A stretch of 41,715 nucleotides of DNA from Parcubacteria group bacterium (GTDB lineage Bacteria > Patescibacteriota > Minisyncoccia > Phycocordibacterales > JABMNX01), in assembly GCA_016784305.1 (NCBI GenBank), contig JADHUY010000003.1, positions 1 to 41,715 on the forward strand. The letters run 5' to 3'. The translations under genes and the position numbers were made by a program. Positions 1 through 6,936 of this stretch are shown one piece after another. The notes beneath the pieces were generated by a model. It made no database searches. It was not told the origin of the DNA and was given only the letters and a program-made list of their open reading frames with translations. The stretch's first letter is position 1. The number at the start of each line of letters is the position of its first letter.

Positions 1-180
1 GAAAATAAGATTCAAGCGGCGAGGCGTTTCTACAATACAAATGTACGAGACTTAAACACAGCACTTCAAAGTTTTCCGCAAAATATAGTAGGAAATATGT
101 TTAAGTTTGAGGAGCGTGACTTCTTTGAGCTTGACGAGAGTGAAGCGGAAGCAAAGGATCCTGTAAAAGTGGAATTCTAA
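1..180 (+). CDS. lemA: LemA family protein, C-terminal end (partial)
   Basis: The window opens inside a reading frame that ends in TAA at 178-180. The visible 59 residues include ARRFYNTNVRDLN and a stretch like FPQNIVGNMFKFEERDFFEL, which match the conserved C-terminal part of LemA proteins. LemA is a membrane-anchored coiled-coil protein of unclear function. In many bacteria, including CPR, it is encoded next to an M48 protease, and here HtpX follows two genes later. The N-terminal membrane anchor lies outside the window. A Nudix gene begins 3 bases after the stop, so the three genes probably form one operon. Confidence 0.85.
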   Translation, partial: ENKIQAARRFYNTNVRDLNTALQSFPQNIVGNMFKFEERDFFELDESEAEAKDPVKVEF

Positions 181-183
181 AAT

Positions 184-699
184 ATGCCAGCTAAGGCAAT
201 AAGTACAGAGAGTGCGAAGAGCGACAAGCTTTTTTACTTTGTTGCAACTGCCATAGTTTACCGCGAATCTGATAAAAGGTGTCTTATATTAAAGCGTGAC
301 GAGCGCGAGAGGGTACATCCCGGGAAGTGGGCAATGCCTGGCGGGAAATTAGAATGGGGAGATTTTGATTTAAAAAATCCCACAAGTATGCATGACGATG
401 TGATTGTTTTTGATTACGCTATTAAGGAACTTTTAGAGAGGGAGGTTCGAGAGGAAGCGGGTATTGAGATTGAAGATCGCCCCCGCTACATTAAGAGTCT
501 AGTTTTCATACGTCCAGACGGTATTCCTGTTATCCTTGCTGACTTTGCAGCGAAATACAAATCGGGAGATATCGTTCTGGAAGAAGGAGCTTTTACAGAG
601 TACGCATGGGTAAATGAAAGTGAAGTGATGAAATATGATCTTATAGATGGAGTAGCGGATGAAGTAAAAGAGACGATAAAAATATTCAACAATGGCTAG
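184..699 (+). CDS. Nudix hydrolase domain protein
   Basis: This 171-residue protein has a Nudix fold: an N-terminal strand (FYFVATAIVY), the glycine entry MPGGKLEWGD, and the catalytic helix REVREEAGIEI, the usual REUXEEXGU part of the Nudix box. About 18 residues between the GG and the helix (FDLKNPTSMHDDVIVFDYA) lengthen the box relative to the 23-residue canon, so the substrate cannot be guessed. Nudix enzymes hydrolyse nucleoside diphosphates linked to another group. The start follows the lemA stop by 3 bases, and the 3' end overlaps htpX by 8 bases, indicating translational coupling. Confidence 0.85.
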   Translation: MPAKAISTESAKSDKLFYFVATAIVYRESDKRCLILKRDERERVHPGKWAMPGGKLEWGDFDLKNPTSMHDDVIVFDYAIKELLEREVREEAGIEIEDRPRYIKSLVFIRPDGIPVILADFAAKYKSGDIVLEEGAFTEYAWVNESEVMKYDLIDGVADEVKETIKIFNNG

Positions 700-1585
700 T
701 ATATACACACATCAAGATAGTAATGTAAGAAAGACGTGGCTTTTAATGAGTATCTTTTTGGTGGTGGTTATAGGAGTTGGGTGGGGTTTTTCTTATATTC
801 TTAATACTCCGATAATTCTTTGGGTGGCGGTGGGAATAAGTATAGCTATGAATGTAGGTGCGTATTGGTATTCGGATAAAATAGTTTTAAAGATGACGGG
901 TGCCAAAGAAGTTGTCAGGGAGGAGAATAGAGAGCTTTACAATATAGTTGAGAATCTGTCTATCACAGCTGGGCTACCAATGCCCAAGCTTTATATTATT
1001 GAGGACAGTGCACCAAACGCATTTGCAACAGGGCGTGACAAAGAGCACGCAGTAGTGGCGGTTACGACTGGGTTACTTAAAATGCTTGATAAAAACGAGC
1101 TTGAGGGTGTGGTAGCGCATGAGCTCTCTCATATTGGAAACAGAGATATGCTTGTGATGACAGTTGTGGTGGTTCTCGTTGGTTTTATTGCGCTTATTTC
1201 AGATTTCTTTATAAGAATGAGTCTTTTTGGTGGGCACGGTAATAACCGTGACAATAAATTTGGAGTAATTTTGGTAATAGCGGGGATTGTGCTTGCGATA
1301 CTCTCACCAATCATTGCAAAGCTTATCCAGTTAGCTATTTCAAGGAAAAGAGAGTTTTTGGCGGATGCTTCTGGCGCACTTTTAACACGCTACCCGGAAG
1401 GGCTTGCATCGGCACTTCAGAAAATTAGCTCATATAGAGCGCCAATGAAAAGGGCGAGTAATGCTACAGCGCATCTATTCATTTCAAATCCCTTTGGGGG
1501 TGAGGCTAAGAAGGGACTTCATAAGTTTTTTATGACGCATCCCCCGGTAGAAGAGAGAATAATGGCTTTAAGAGGTGGAAAGTAG
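692..1585 (+). CDS. htpX: HtpX-like M48 family zinc metalloprotease
   Basis: This is a 297-residue integral membrane protease. Two N-terminal hydrophobic segments (WLLMSIFLVVVIGVGWGF and the ILWVAVGISIAMNVGAYW region) precede the soluble part. The zinc site HELSH lies in VVAHELSHIGNRD, and a distal glutamate is likely in KREFLADASG. Two further hydrophobic stretches follow the HExxH motif. The C-terminal HPPVEERIMALR is typical of HtpX. In the family this enzyme degrades misfolded membrane proteins with its active site facing the cytoplasm. The length is normal. It overlaps the upstream Nudix gene by 8 bases and is followed by a long hairpin. Confidence 0.93.
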   Translation: MASIYTHQDSNVRKTWLLMSIFLVVVIGVGWGFSYILNTPIILWVAVGISIAMNVGAYWYSDKIVLKMTGAKEVVREENRELYNIVENLSITAGLPMPKLYIIEDSAPNAFATGRDKEHAVVAVTTGLLKMLDKNELEGVVAHELSHIGNRDMLVMTVVVVLVGFIALISDFFIRMSLFGGHGNNRDNKFGVILVIAGIVLAILSPIIAKLIQLAISRKREFLADASGALLTRYPEGLASALQKISSYRAPMKRASNATAHLFISNPFGGEAKKGLHKFFMTHPPVEERIMALRGGK

Positions 1586-1612
1586 GGTATTTACCCCCTT
1601 TTTAGTCCTTTT

Positions 1613-1669
1613 ATATAAGCCATATTTTACGACCCAATCAGTGATTGGGTCGTAAAATATGGCTTATAT
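1613..1669. repeat. Long palindromic hairpin, copy 1 (htpX terminator region)
   Basis: A perfect dyad with 28-bp arms (1613-1640 and 1642-1669) around a single G, core CCATATTTTACGACCCAATC. It lies 28 bases after the htpX stop and probably terminates that transcript. A closely related palindrome sits at 26201-26251, with differences that mostly keep base pairing, so this is a family and not a one-off terminator. Confidence 0.8.
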
Positions 1670-1687
1670 TGGTGTTTTTGACAGAGA

Positions 1688-1715
1688 TTGACAGGGCACA
1701 AATAGAGGCTATAAT
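1688..1715 (+). promoter_or_regulatory. Strong sigma-70-type promoter
   Basis: TTGACA at 1688-1693 and TATAAT at 1710-1715, both perfect consensus hexamers, with a 16-bp spacer. A second TTGACA sits 10 bases upstream. This is the best promoter match I see in the window. Transcription should start near 1722, before the orphan gene at 1753. Confidence 0.75.
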
Positions 1716-1752
1716 GCTTTTGATTCGCATAGGACAAATTGGAGAACTCAGA

Positions 1753-1986
1753 ATGAGTCAAAATAATGAGGGACGCTGCGGTTACAAGGTACTACGGTAC
1801 GAAATCGAAATCCCGGTTGAAGGAGATGGTGCCTTGGGATGTGGTCAGACATTACACGAACCGCAAGAGCAGGTTGCTCGTCCGCTGGCGAATACGTCTT
1901 CTCCGATAGGCGATAGACAGGGATCGGATCGACAGCGTGGCATTCCCAGGCGTTGGAAGAACCGGGGCAGGATGCTCGGAGTCTGA
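1753..1986 (+). CDS. Orphan small protein (77 aa), unknown function
   Basis: I do not recognise this protein. The ORF track starts further upstream at 1645, but that start lies before the promoter at 1688-1715, so ATG 1753 is preferred; GGAG at 1741-1744 gives a spacing of 8 bases. The product begins MSQNNEGRCGYKVLRYEIE and has a basic, arginine-rich C-terminus (RRWKNRGRMLG), with no membrane segment. Base composition is clearly more GC-rich than neighbouring genes. A hairpin at 2014-2042 may end the transcript. The unit could instead be a small RNA of about 320 nt whose reading frame is incidental. Confidence 0.45.
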   Translation: MSQNNEGRCGYKVLRYEIEIPVEGDGALGCGQTLHEPQEQVARPLANTSSPIGDRQGSDRQRGIPRRWKNRGRMLGV

Positions 1987-2013
1987 TTTTATCAGGTCTA
2001 TGGGGGATATTTG

Positions 2014-2042
2014 GGGCGGCTTGGAGAAATTTCGAGCCGCCC
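2014..2042 (+). terminator. Hairpin after the orphan gene
   Basis: GGGCGGCT (2014-2021) pairs with AGCCGCCC (2035-2042). Only three Ts follow, so it is a weak intrinsic terminator or a structural end of the transcript started at about 1722. Confidence 0.45.
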
Positions 2043-2070
2043 TTTAGGATTTTGCGTAGGAGACAATAAA

Positions 2071-2103
2071 ATGTCGTCAAATGGCGTTATTTTTACCATA
2101 TAG
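2071..2103 (+). CDS. Possible 10-codon mini-ORF
   Basis: ATG at 2071 is preceded by a good AGGAG ribosome-binding site 7 bases upstream, but the frame closes after MSSNGVIFTI. It may be the surviving start of the surface-protein gene whose fragment follows at 2195, which is in another frame, or a leader peptide. Coding status is uncertain. Confidence 0.2.
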   Translation: MSSNGVIFTI

Positions 2104-2194
2104 TTCTTATCCACAGTTTTAATACCTCCCCCATACTTACTGGAGAATTTTAAGTACGCTTACTGCTGGTTACATTGCCAACGCCTCTTCTACC

Positions 2195-2548
2195 TTGACT
2201 GCAAACTTAAACGTAGAAGGAGCCTTCTCTGCGTCTTCTACAGCGGCAATATCTGGATTGGTAACATTAGACTCTGGTTTTCTATCAAGCGCATCTTCAA
2301 CGGTTACTGGAAACTTTTCCGCAAATGGTACTTTAGCTGTAGCAACTTCAAGTCCTGCAGAAGAGGTTGGCATCACTGGTGACGTGTATGTTGACTCTGC
2401 TGCGACAACAACTCTACATGTTAAATCAACAGGTGCAGCTAACGGTGGTTGTTTAGAAATCGAAGGAGTAGATGACGTTATATATCGTCTCACAATAAAC
2501 ACAGTGACGGGTACAGGTCTTGTTGTTGAGGCTGGTACTTGTCAATAG
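2195..2548 (+). pseudogene. Fragment of a fibrous surface protein
   Basis: The 117-residue frame opens at a TTG, but the same frame stays open upstream with similar composition (LTAGYIANASST), so this is the C-terminal part of something longer. The text is rich in Ser, Thr, Ala and Gly and reads as a repetitive beta-structure (SASSTAAISGLVT, SASSTVTGNFSANGT, AVATSSPAEEVGITG), a style I associate with large secreted surface proteins of CPR bacteria. No signal peptide or convincing start is visible. The best reading is a decayed 3' end of a large gene; a short expressed protein starting at TTG is the alternative. Confidence 0.5.
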
Positions 2549-2582
2549 TAGTAGATTAGAAAAAATAATGGAAATTAGATTA

Positions 2583-3785
2583 ATGAAAGGTTACATAGTA
2601 GCCACACTAGCTCTGCTACTAGTTTTGCCACTTTTTGTGTATGCAACTGCGGATGAAGTTTCGCTTGTCCGTGGTGGAGGAGAATTCAGTATAGACGGGA
2701 CGACCATAACTATGACCGGGACGACTGATACTTCTATTGCAAGCACCACAGTAAATGCTAATAGCTTGACTATTACACTTGAGGCAGACTCTTCAATTGA
2801 GATGACTGCTTCTAATAGAAAAGAGCTTTCACACGATGCACCAGCCGCTAATGTAGATAAAGAAAGTGAATGCAGTAGTTCTCTTTCCAAATTGAAACTT
2901 AACGGCACTTCCACTCTTGTAACAGTTACAGTATCTATAGGCGAACTTTGTAGTACTGGTGGTTCTGGTGGTGGGTCAAGCACCGTTGGTGCTAGTAGCA
3001 GTAGCGGAGGAGGTAGTAGTGTTTCTACATCAGCCACGACCCCGTCTTCAACAGCAACTAATTCTGATACTGTGGTAGTGGCGTCAACAGACTCGGCGGG
3101 TGCACCTACAATTAATTCAACAGAAGCAGAAACTATAGAAACTACAGCAACTACACCAAATGTGTCTTCTAAATTTAGCAATCTACTGGCTCGTGGAGCA
3201 GCCAACTCAGATGTAAAAAGACTCCAACAACTTCTAAACTCTGACCCAGACACAAGGATTGCGTCAAATGGTGTCGGATCACCTGGGCAAGAGACAAACT
3301 ACTACGGCGCTTTAACTGAAGTTGCTGTGAAGAAGTTTCAAGCAAAGTACGGACTTGTATCAAATGGCACACCCGCGACAACAGGCTATGGACTTGTTGG
3401 ACCAAAGACAAGAGCAAAGCTTAGCGAAGTGTTTAGCGGAACATCGGTTCCAGCCACTTCAACTTCTTCTTCAGGAAGTTCTAGCAGCTCATCAGCGAGC
3501 GGAGTATCAGCAGTCTTCACCAAAGCACTTGGCGCAAACGACACTAACTCAGATGTAAAAAAACTCCAACAACTTCTAAACTCTGATCCAGCTACAAGGG
3601 TAGCCGCTAGCGGAGTTGGCTCACCTGGGCAAGAGACAAACTTCTATGGAGCACTGACCGAAGCTGCTGTGAAGAAATTCCAAACGAAATACGGGATTGT
3701 ATCAAGTGGTACACCAAGTACAACAGGCTATGGACTTGTTGGACCAAAGACAAGAAGTAAACTAAACGAAATTTTCGGCCAGTAA
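2583..3785 (+). CDS. Secreted protein with two peptidoglycan-binding domains
   Basis: The start at 2583 gives a clean signal peptide (MKGYIVATLALLLVLPLFVYA). The ORF-track start at 2520 would add 21 residues in front of it, and ATG 2568 is a further alternative. The mature protein has a beta-rich N-terminal region with two cysteines, then Gly/Ser/Thr-rich linkers, then two nearly identical PG_binding_1-type domains of about 85 residues (SDVKRLQQLLNSDPDTRIA ... VGPKTRAKL). The second copy is well conserved at DNA level too, so the duplication is fairly recent. It is likely exported and attached to the cell wall; no catalytic domain is seen. Confidence 0.85.
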   Translation: MKGYIVATLALLLVLPLFVYATADEVSLVRGGGEFSIDGTTITMTGTTDTSIASTTVNANSLTITLEADSSIEMTASNRKELSHDAPAANVDKESECSSSLSKLKLNGTSTLVTVTVSIGELCSTGGSGGGSSTVGASSSSGGGSSVSTSATTPSSTATNSDTVVVASTDSAGAPTINSTEAETIETTATTPNVSSKFSNLLARGAANSDVKRLQQLLNSDPDTRIASNGVGSPGQETNYYGALTEVAVKKFQAKYGLVSNGTPATTGYGLVGPKTRAKLSEVFSGTSVPATSTSSSGSSSSSSASGVSAVFTKALGANDTNSDVKKLQQLLNSDPATRVAASGVGSPGQETNFYGALTEAAVKKFQTKYGIVSSGTPSTTGYGLVGPKTRSKLNEIFGQ

Positions 3786-3801
3786 GAAATTAGCAACTTA
3801 A

Positions 3802-3835
3802 AAACAAAAAGAGCGTCTCTGCGCTCTTTTTGTTT
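3802..3835 (+). terminator. Intrinsic terminator
   Basis: AAACAAAAAGAGCG pairs with CGCTCTTTTTGTTT around a TCTCTG loop, 16 bases after the stop of the peptidoglycan-binding protein. The A- and T-flanks make it bidirectional. Confidence 0.9.
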
Positions 3836-3887
3836 ATTATGTGTGGTGGCAAGTCGCCCAAGCGACATATTCGCATTACCAATACAT

Positions 3888-3955
3888 TGCAAAGGAGGCA
3901 GGACTCGAATCTGCAAGGGTGTGAACCTATGGTGCCTTTCGGCACATTCGCTTTC
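3888..3955 (-). pseudogene. Displaced 3' half of a tRNA-Ser
   Basis: Read on the minus strand, this carries the same variable arm as the intact neighbour (GTGCCGAAAGGCACC), then a complete T-arm (GCAGATTCGAGTCCTGC) and a CTCC acceptor strand, but no 5' half. It lies immediately downstream of intact tRNA-Ser(GGA). Differences in the T-arm and acceptor show it is not a recent exact copy. Confidence 0.65.
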
Positions 3956-3964
3956 TCCCGCACA

Positions 3965-4052
3965 TGGCGGAGGAGACAGGATTTGAACCTGCGGTGCCTT
4001 TCGGCACACTCGCTTTCCAAGCGAGGGCCTTAAACCGCTCAGCCACTCCTCC
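3965..4052 (-). tRNA. tRNA-Ser(GGA)
   Basis: On the minus strand, acceptor GGAGGAG pairs with CTCCTCC. The anticodon loop TTGGAAA gives anticodon GGA, a long class II variable arm (GTGCCGAAAGGCAC) is present, the T-arm is GCAGGTTCAAATCCTGT, and CCA is encoded. It reads Ser UCC/UCU codons. Pieces of tRNA-Ser lie on both sides. Confidence 0.95.
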
Positions 4053-4126
4053 GCCATGTGAAGGGATTGCGATTTCCAGCCGAACTTCGTTTTAGGAAAT
4101 CGGGAACAATCTCGCACACTTTAAAA

Positions 4127-4141
4127 CTCAGCCACTCCTCC
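4127..4141 (-). pseudogene. 5' fragment of a tRNA-Ser
   Basis: Minus-strand GGAGGAGTGGCTGAG equals the first 15 bases of the intact tRNA-Ser(GGA) 75 bases downstream on that strand. The rest of the tRNA is missing. Together with the 3' half at 3888-3955 it brackets the intact gene. Confidence 0.6.
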
Positions 4142-4202
4142 AACTTATGGAGTATAAAGTAAAATATATCAACTATCCACTTTACAAGATACCTAGTATG
4201 CA

Positions 4203-4224
4203 ATACTCCAGTATACTGGAGTAT
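4203..4224. promoter_or_regulatory. Operator palindrome 1, at the TrpR-like gene start
   Basis: A 22-bp perfect palindrome with core TACTCCAGTATACTGGAGTA, ending directly before ATG 4225. Its centre TATACT could serve as a -10 box and its right arm GGAG as a ribosome-binding site. It fits autoregulation by the gene that follows. Three more copies lie downstream. Confidence 0.75.
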
Positions 4225-4629
4225 ATGCCACATGTTTCTTCTAAAAAGATTGATAAAAAGACTTTGGAAAAGATGCACGATCTATTTTTCTCTACAATAA
4301 CAAGTAAGCGTGTCCCAAGAAAAAACCAACAAAAGTTTTTTGAAGAATTGCTCACCGAGACGGAGAAAGTAATGCTAGCGAAAAGGTTGACCGCCATAGC
4401 CCTTCTTTCTCGCGGGGTTTCTCCATACCAAGTTGGTAAAAGGATAAAATTAAGCGAAACCACTACAAACAAGCTCCAAATTAAGCTTGAGGAAGGAAAG
4501 TTTAGTCACATTATAAAAACACATTTAGCTCAAAGTAAAAGCGCTATTGGACATTATTTGGAGAATTTAATAAGCCCACCTCCTAAATATGGTAAGGGGC
4601 TTATGAAGCACTTGGAGGATACTTATTGA
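4225..4629 (+). CDS. TrpR family (YerC/YecD-like) transcriptional repressor
   Basis: The ORF track starts at 4147, but family members begin MPHVSSKK, so ATG 4225 is preferred; the longer start would place the operator inside the coding region. The 134-residue product has the Trp-repressor helix-turn-helix core, about residues 40-85 (TETEKVMLAKRLTAIALLSRG, then SPYQVGKRIKLSETT), followed by a basic tail. In TrpR this fold binds palindromic operators with a small-molecule co-repressor; the ligand here is unknown. Four copies of one palindrome lie at its start and upstream of msrB, so it probably controls itself and msrB. Confidence 0.85.
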   Translation: MPHVSSKKIDKKTLEKMHDLFFSTITSKRVPRKNQQKFFEELLTETEKVMLAKRLTAIALLSRGVSPYQVGKRIKLSETTTNKLQIKLEEGKFSHIIKTHLAQSKSAIGHYLENLISPPPKYGKGLMKHLEDTY

Positions 4630-4678
4630 GGAAACAGAACTTAAGCAATACAGAACCTTATGAATCTTAGGGACCGAT

Positions 4679-4704
4679 CACTACTCCAGTATACTGAAGT
4701 AGTG
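4679..4704. promoter_or_regulatory. Operator palindrome 2
   Basis: CACTACTCCAGTA / TACTGAAGTAGTG, the same core as operator 1 with one mismatched pair. It is the first of three sites between the TrpR-like gene and msrB. Confidence 0.7.
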
Positions 4705-4766
4705 ACGAGGATGAGGCTTGTTGGGGCTTTGTAAATACATGCTAGGTGAGTTTTTAATGTGAACTT

Positions 4767-4800
4767 TAATAATTACTCCAGTATACTGGAGTAATTATTA
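4767..4800. promoter_or_regulatory. Operator palindrome 3
   Basis: A 34-bp perfect palindrome around the shared core, with arms extended by TAATAATT. Its centre is 92 bp from that of operator 2 and 82 bp from that of operator 4. Confidence 0.75.
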
Positions 4801-4851
4801 GAAGCTTATCTAAATGCTTGTCTAAACTTTTCGTAATTACACCACTACACA

Positions 4852-4879
4852 CCACTACTCCAGTATACTGGAGTAGTGG
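4852..4879. promoter_or_regulatory. Operator palindrome 4, upstream of msrB
   Basis: A 28-bp perfect palindrome (CCACTACTCCAGTA and its complement). It lies about 40 bp upstream of the presumed msrB -10 box TATATT at 4921-4926. Confidence 0.75.
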
Positions 4880-4936
4880 GGAAGTATATGGAAAAGGTTT
4901 ATAGTTTAAGTGTGAAAGGGTATATTAATAACAAAT

Positions 4937-5377
4937 ATGAAAGGGGATGTGAATAACACAAAAGCAGCAGATGATGCATATTGGAAAGAAAAGTTAACTC
5001 CGGAGCAGTATCGTATTTTGAGAGAAAAAGGCACAGAAGAGCCTTTTTCTGGCGAGCTAAATGATAACAAAGAGAAAGGAACTTATATTTGCGCAGCTTG
5101 TGGTGAGCCGCTTTTCTCGTCAGAGGATAAATTTGATTCGGGCACTGGCTGGCCTAGTTTTACAAAGCCGGTAAGCGAAGAGTCTATTGATGAAGAGGAG
5201 GACAATTCACTGCCATTTCAACCAAGAGTAGAGGTTAAATGTAGTAAGTGTGGCGGACACCTTGGACATGTTTTTGATGACCTGCCTGAGCACGCAGGGC
5301 AGGCAGGTGGTTCAAAAGAAGATGGCGGTGCTTGCTATTGTATAAACTCCTGTTCACTTGATTTTAAAGGTAAGTAG
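4937..5377 (+). CDS. msrB: Peptide-methionine (R)-S-oxide reductase MsrB
   Basis: A 146-residue single-domain MsrB, which reduces methionine-R-sulfoxide in proteins. It shows the N-terminal [19 protein letters not shown], the zinc-binding pairs CAAC and [20 protein letters not shown] and the C-terminal [10 protein letters not shown], whose cysteine is the usual nucleophile. About 15 extra residues ([15 protein letters not shown]) sit between GHVFDD and YCIN. They are partly encoded by a palindrome at 5281-5307, so a hairpin element seems to have inserted in frame. TATATT at 4921-4926 is 10 bases before the ATG and no good ribosome-binding site precedes it, suggesting a leaderless mRNA. Three TrpR-like operators lie upstream. 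Confidence 0.93.
   Translation: MKGDVNNTKAADDAYWKEKLTPEQYRILREKGTEEPFSGELNDNKEKGTYICAACGEPLFSSEDKFDSGTGWPSFTKPVSEESIDEEEDNSLPFQPRVEVKCSKCGGHLGHVFDDLPEHAGQAGGSKEDGGACYCINSCSLDFKGK
5281..5307. repeat. Palindromic element inside msrB
   Basis: CCTGCCTG (5281-5288) pairs with CAGGCAGG (5300-5307). The same CCTGCC/GGCAGG arms occur in the hairpin at 33608-33625. Here it is read in frame as part of an insertion not found in ordinary MsrB proteins. Confidence 0.6.
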
Positions 5378-5381
5378 ACAA

Positions 5382-6098
5382 CTATAAATCTAGACTTTTA
5401 AGGAGTTTTTTCAGGGTAATATCTGTTAGTTCAAGCAACTTTCCACTTGGCAAGTTGCCGAGATAGAGATTCATTATGCGAACTCTTTTGAGGTCTTTAA
5501 CTTGATATCCTAGATTCATTACCATTCTTCTTATCTGGTGACGCTTTCCTTCAGTTAGAATAATTTTAAATGTGAAGTCGTTTACTTTTATTACTTTTGC
5601 TGGTTTTGTGAAATATCCTTCAATATCAACTCCTTCACTTAGGTTTTTTATAAATCTCGTTGTAATCTTTTTGTCTACTTTAACAACGTACTCTTTTTCA
5701 TGTTCGTACTTGGGATTTAGCATCTTGTCTACGATTCGGCCGTCATCTGATAAAAGCATTAAGCCGTGTGATTCTTTATCAAGTCTTCCTAACGGAACCA
5801 CGTCTTCTTTCATTTTTGTAATATCAGCGACGCCTTTTTCGTTTTCTTGCGGATTGTTGGATACAATACCTTTTGGTTTATTAAACAAAAAGTATTTATA
5901 GGTTTTAGGTAGGTTTGCGACACTTTTTGCAACTACAACTTTGTCTCCTTTTTCTACTTTACTGCCGAGTTTTGCAACACTCCCGTTTATTTTTACTTTT
6001 CCGTCTGCAATTAGTTTATCTGCCCGTCTTCTTGAGGAGTAGCCTTTAAGCAGTAGGTATCTGTTAATGCGAATTGGAAAGTCAATATTATCTGTCAT
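5382..6098 (-). CDS. 23S rRNA pseudouridine synthase, RluF/RluB/RsuA type
   Basis: A 238-residue protein with an N-terminal S4 RNA-binding domain (INRYLLLKGYSSRRRADKLIADGKVKING) and an RsuA-family catalytic domain. The catalytic aspartate lies in PLGRLDKESHGLMLLSDDG, and the C-terminal motif is GKRHQIRRMV. The sequence EKEYVVKVDKKIT and RVRIMNLYLG resemble RluF more than RluB. It isomerises a specific uridine of rRNA. It is convergent with msrB, ending 4 bases from its stop. Confidence 0.88.
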   Translation of the reverse strand: MTDNIDFPIRINRYLLLKGYSSRRRADKLIADGKVKINGSVAKLGSKVEKGDKVVVAKSVANLPKTYKYFLFNKPKGIVSNNPQENEKGVADITKMKEDVVPLGRLDKESHGLMLLSDDGRIVDKMLNPKYEHEKEYVVKVDKKITTRFIKNLSEGVDIEGYFTKPAKVIKVNDFTFKIILTEGKRHQIRRMVMNLGYQVKDLKRVRIMNLYLGNLPSGKLLELTDITLKKLLKSLDL

Positions 6099-6161
6099 CC
6101 ATACATGGTACTTATATGTCTGCTAGATTCAAGGAGTATATGTTTGTACAATATATGCTAT

Positions 6162-6632
6162 ATGAATAAAGTGGTTGTTAGTGCATTATTGTTTTTGATT
6201 TTTATTGTAGGATTTGTTTGGGTTTTTAATAGTAATAGTGGTTTTCTTCCGTATACAACACACGACATTTATTTGCCAGTAATTTTCATAGAGGGAACGC
6301 CTTTTAAAGTTGAAGTAGCAAAAACTCCTGAAGCAAGAAGAATCGGACTCTCAAATAGAGGAGCACTTGAATTTGGTCGTGGAATGTTGTTTCCATTTAG
6401 TACCAACGATACTCACGGTATATGGATGCGCGAAATGCTGTTTCCAATTGACATAATATGGTTAAACGAAGATTTAGAAGTAGTTGATATTAAAAGAGAC
6501 GCAAGAGTTGAGTCGTACCCCGAAGTTTTTAGACCAAAAATCCCAGCCAAGTATGTTCTTGAGTTAAGTGCTACATCGGCCGAAATATATAATATTAAAA
6601 TTGGTGATAAAGCTACTTTCACCGCTTTGTAA
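6162..6632 (+). CDS. Membrane-anchored DUF192 protein
   Basis: The start at 6162 (MNKVVVSALLFLIFIVGFVWVF) puts a signal anchor at the N-terminus; the ORF-track start at 6105 adds 19 unlikely residues. The rest is a DUF192 domain: FKVEVAKTPEARRIGLSNRGAL, GMLFPFSTNDTHGIWMREMLFPIDIIWL and YVLELSATSAEIYNIKIGDKA. The domain is probably outside the membrane. Its biochemical role is not established. The gene stands between divergent rluF-like and the nrdJ leader. Confidence 0.85.
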   Translation: MNKVVVSALLFLIFIVGFVWVFNSNSGFLPYTTHDIYLPVIFIEGTPFKVEVAKTPEARRIGLSNRGALEFGRGMLFPFSTNDTHGIWMREMLFPIDIIWLNEDLEVVDIKRDARVESYPEVFRPKIPAKYVLELSATSAEIYNIKIGDKATFTAL

Positions 6633-6650
6633 AAAGCGAACCGGATTTAT

Positions 6651-6840
6651 CTATATGGAAATAATGAGCAAAGAGGCTTAGCAACAAGATGTGCTCGGTA
6701 TAGTAATTTCCATACGAAATATATAGCTGTTTTGCTAAGTTTAATTTAGTGCATCAGCTACAAATCTTATCTAGCTCGCCCAGAAATCACGTGTAACAGC
6801 GACGAAGCTGGTGTGTGGGTTTACACTCAGAATTTTTTAT
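6651..6840 (+). promoter_or_regulatory. Candidate structured leader of nrdJ (pseudoknot plus terminator-like hairpin)
   Basis: Stem TATGGAAAT/ATTTCCATA (6654-6662 with 6706-6714) encloses GAGCA/TGCTC (6666-6670 with 6692-6696). The apical loop contains CTTAGCAA (6677-6684), which is exactly complementary to TTGCTAAG at 6732-6739, giving a pseudoknot. A second hairpin follows (GTGTAACAGC, 6791-6800, with GCTG and TTACAC, ending 6826), then a T-run at 6833-6838. This is the layout of a leader that controls transcription termination. A structured nrdJ-associated RNA class has been reported in the literature, but I cannot test membership here. Confidence 0.5.
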
Positions 6841-6896
6841 TACATGCTGTCTTTATTTGCTGTTTTCCACAGCTCTAAGATGCGTTATCAGGGGTA

Positions 6897-6936
6897 GAAT
6901 AGTTTAACACCATTAAAAAGTATCTTTAAACTATTC
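6897..6936 (+). promoter_or_regulatory. Inverted repeat directly before the nrdJ start
   Basis: GAATAGTTTAA (6897-6907) and TTAAACTATTC (6926-6936) are perfectly complementary 11-mers separated by 18 bases. AGGA follows at 6937-6940, touching the ATG. It may be an operator or a hairpin that affects ribosome binding. It does not resemble the usual NrdR box. Confidence 0.5.

Noticed and set aside
1645-2045. Possible tmRNA or other known RNA gene after the strong promoter
   Set aside because: No tRNA-like ends, no tag-peptide frame with typical ending, and no CCA-type 3' end. The small ORF with a ribosome-binding site is the simpler reading.
2591-3253. 220-aa minus-strand ORF
   Set aside because: Shadow of the low-complexity Ser/Thr region of the peptidoglycan-binding protein; no family features.
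4711-4734. Seven-codon leader peptide MRLVGAL between operators 2 and 3
   Set aside because: No tryptophan or methionine run and no clear attenuator; too short to support.
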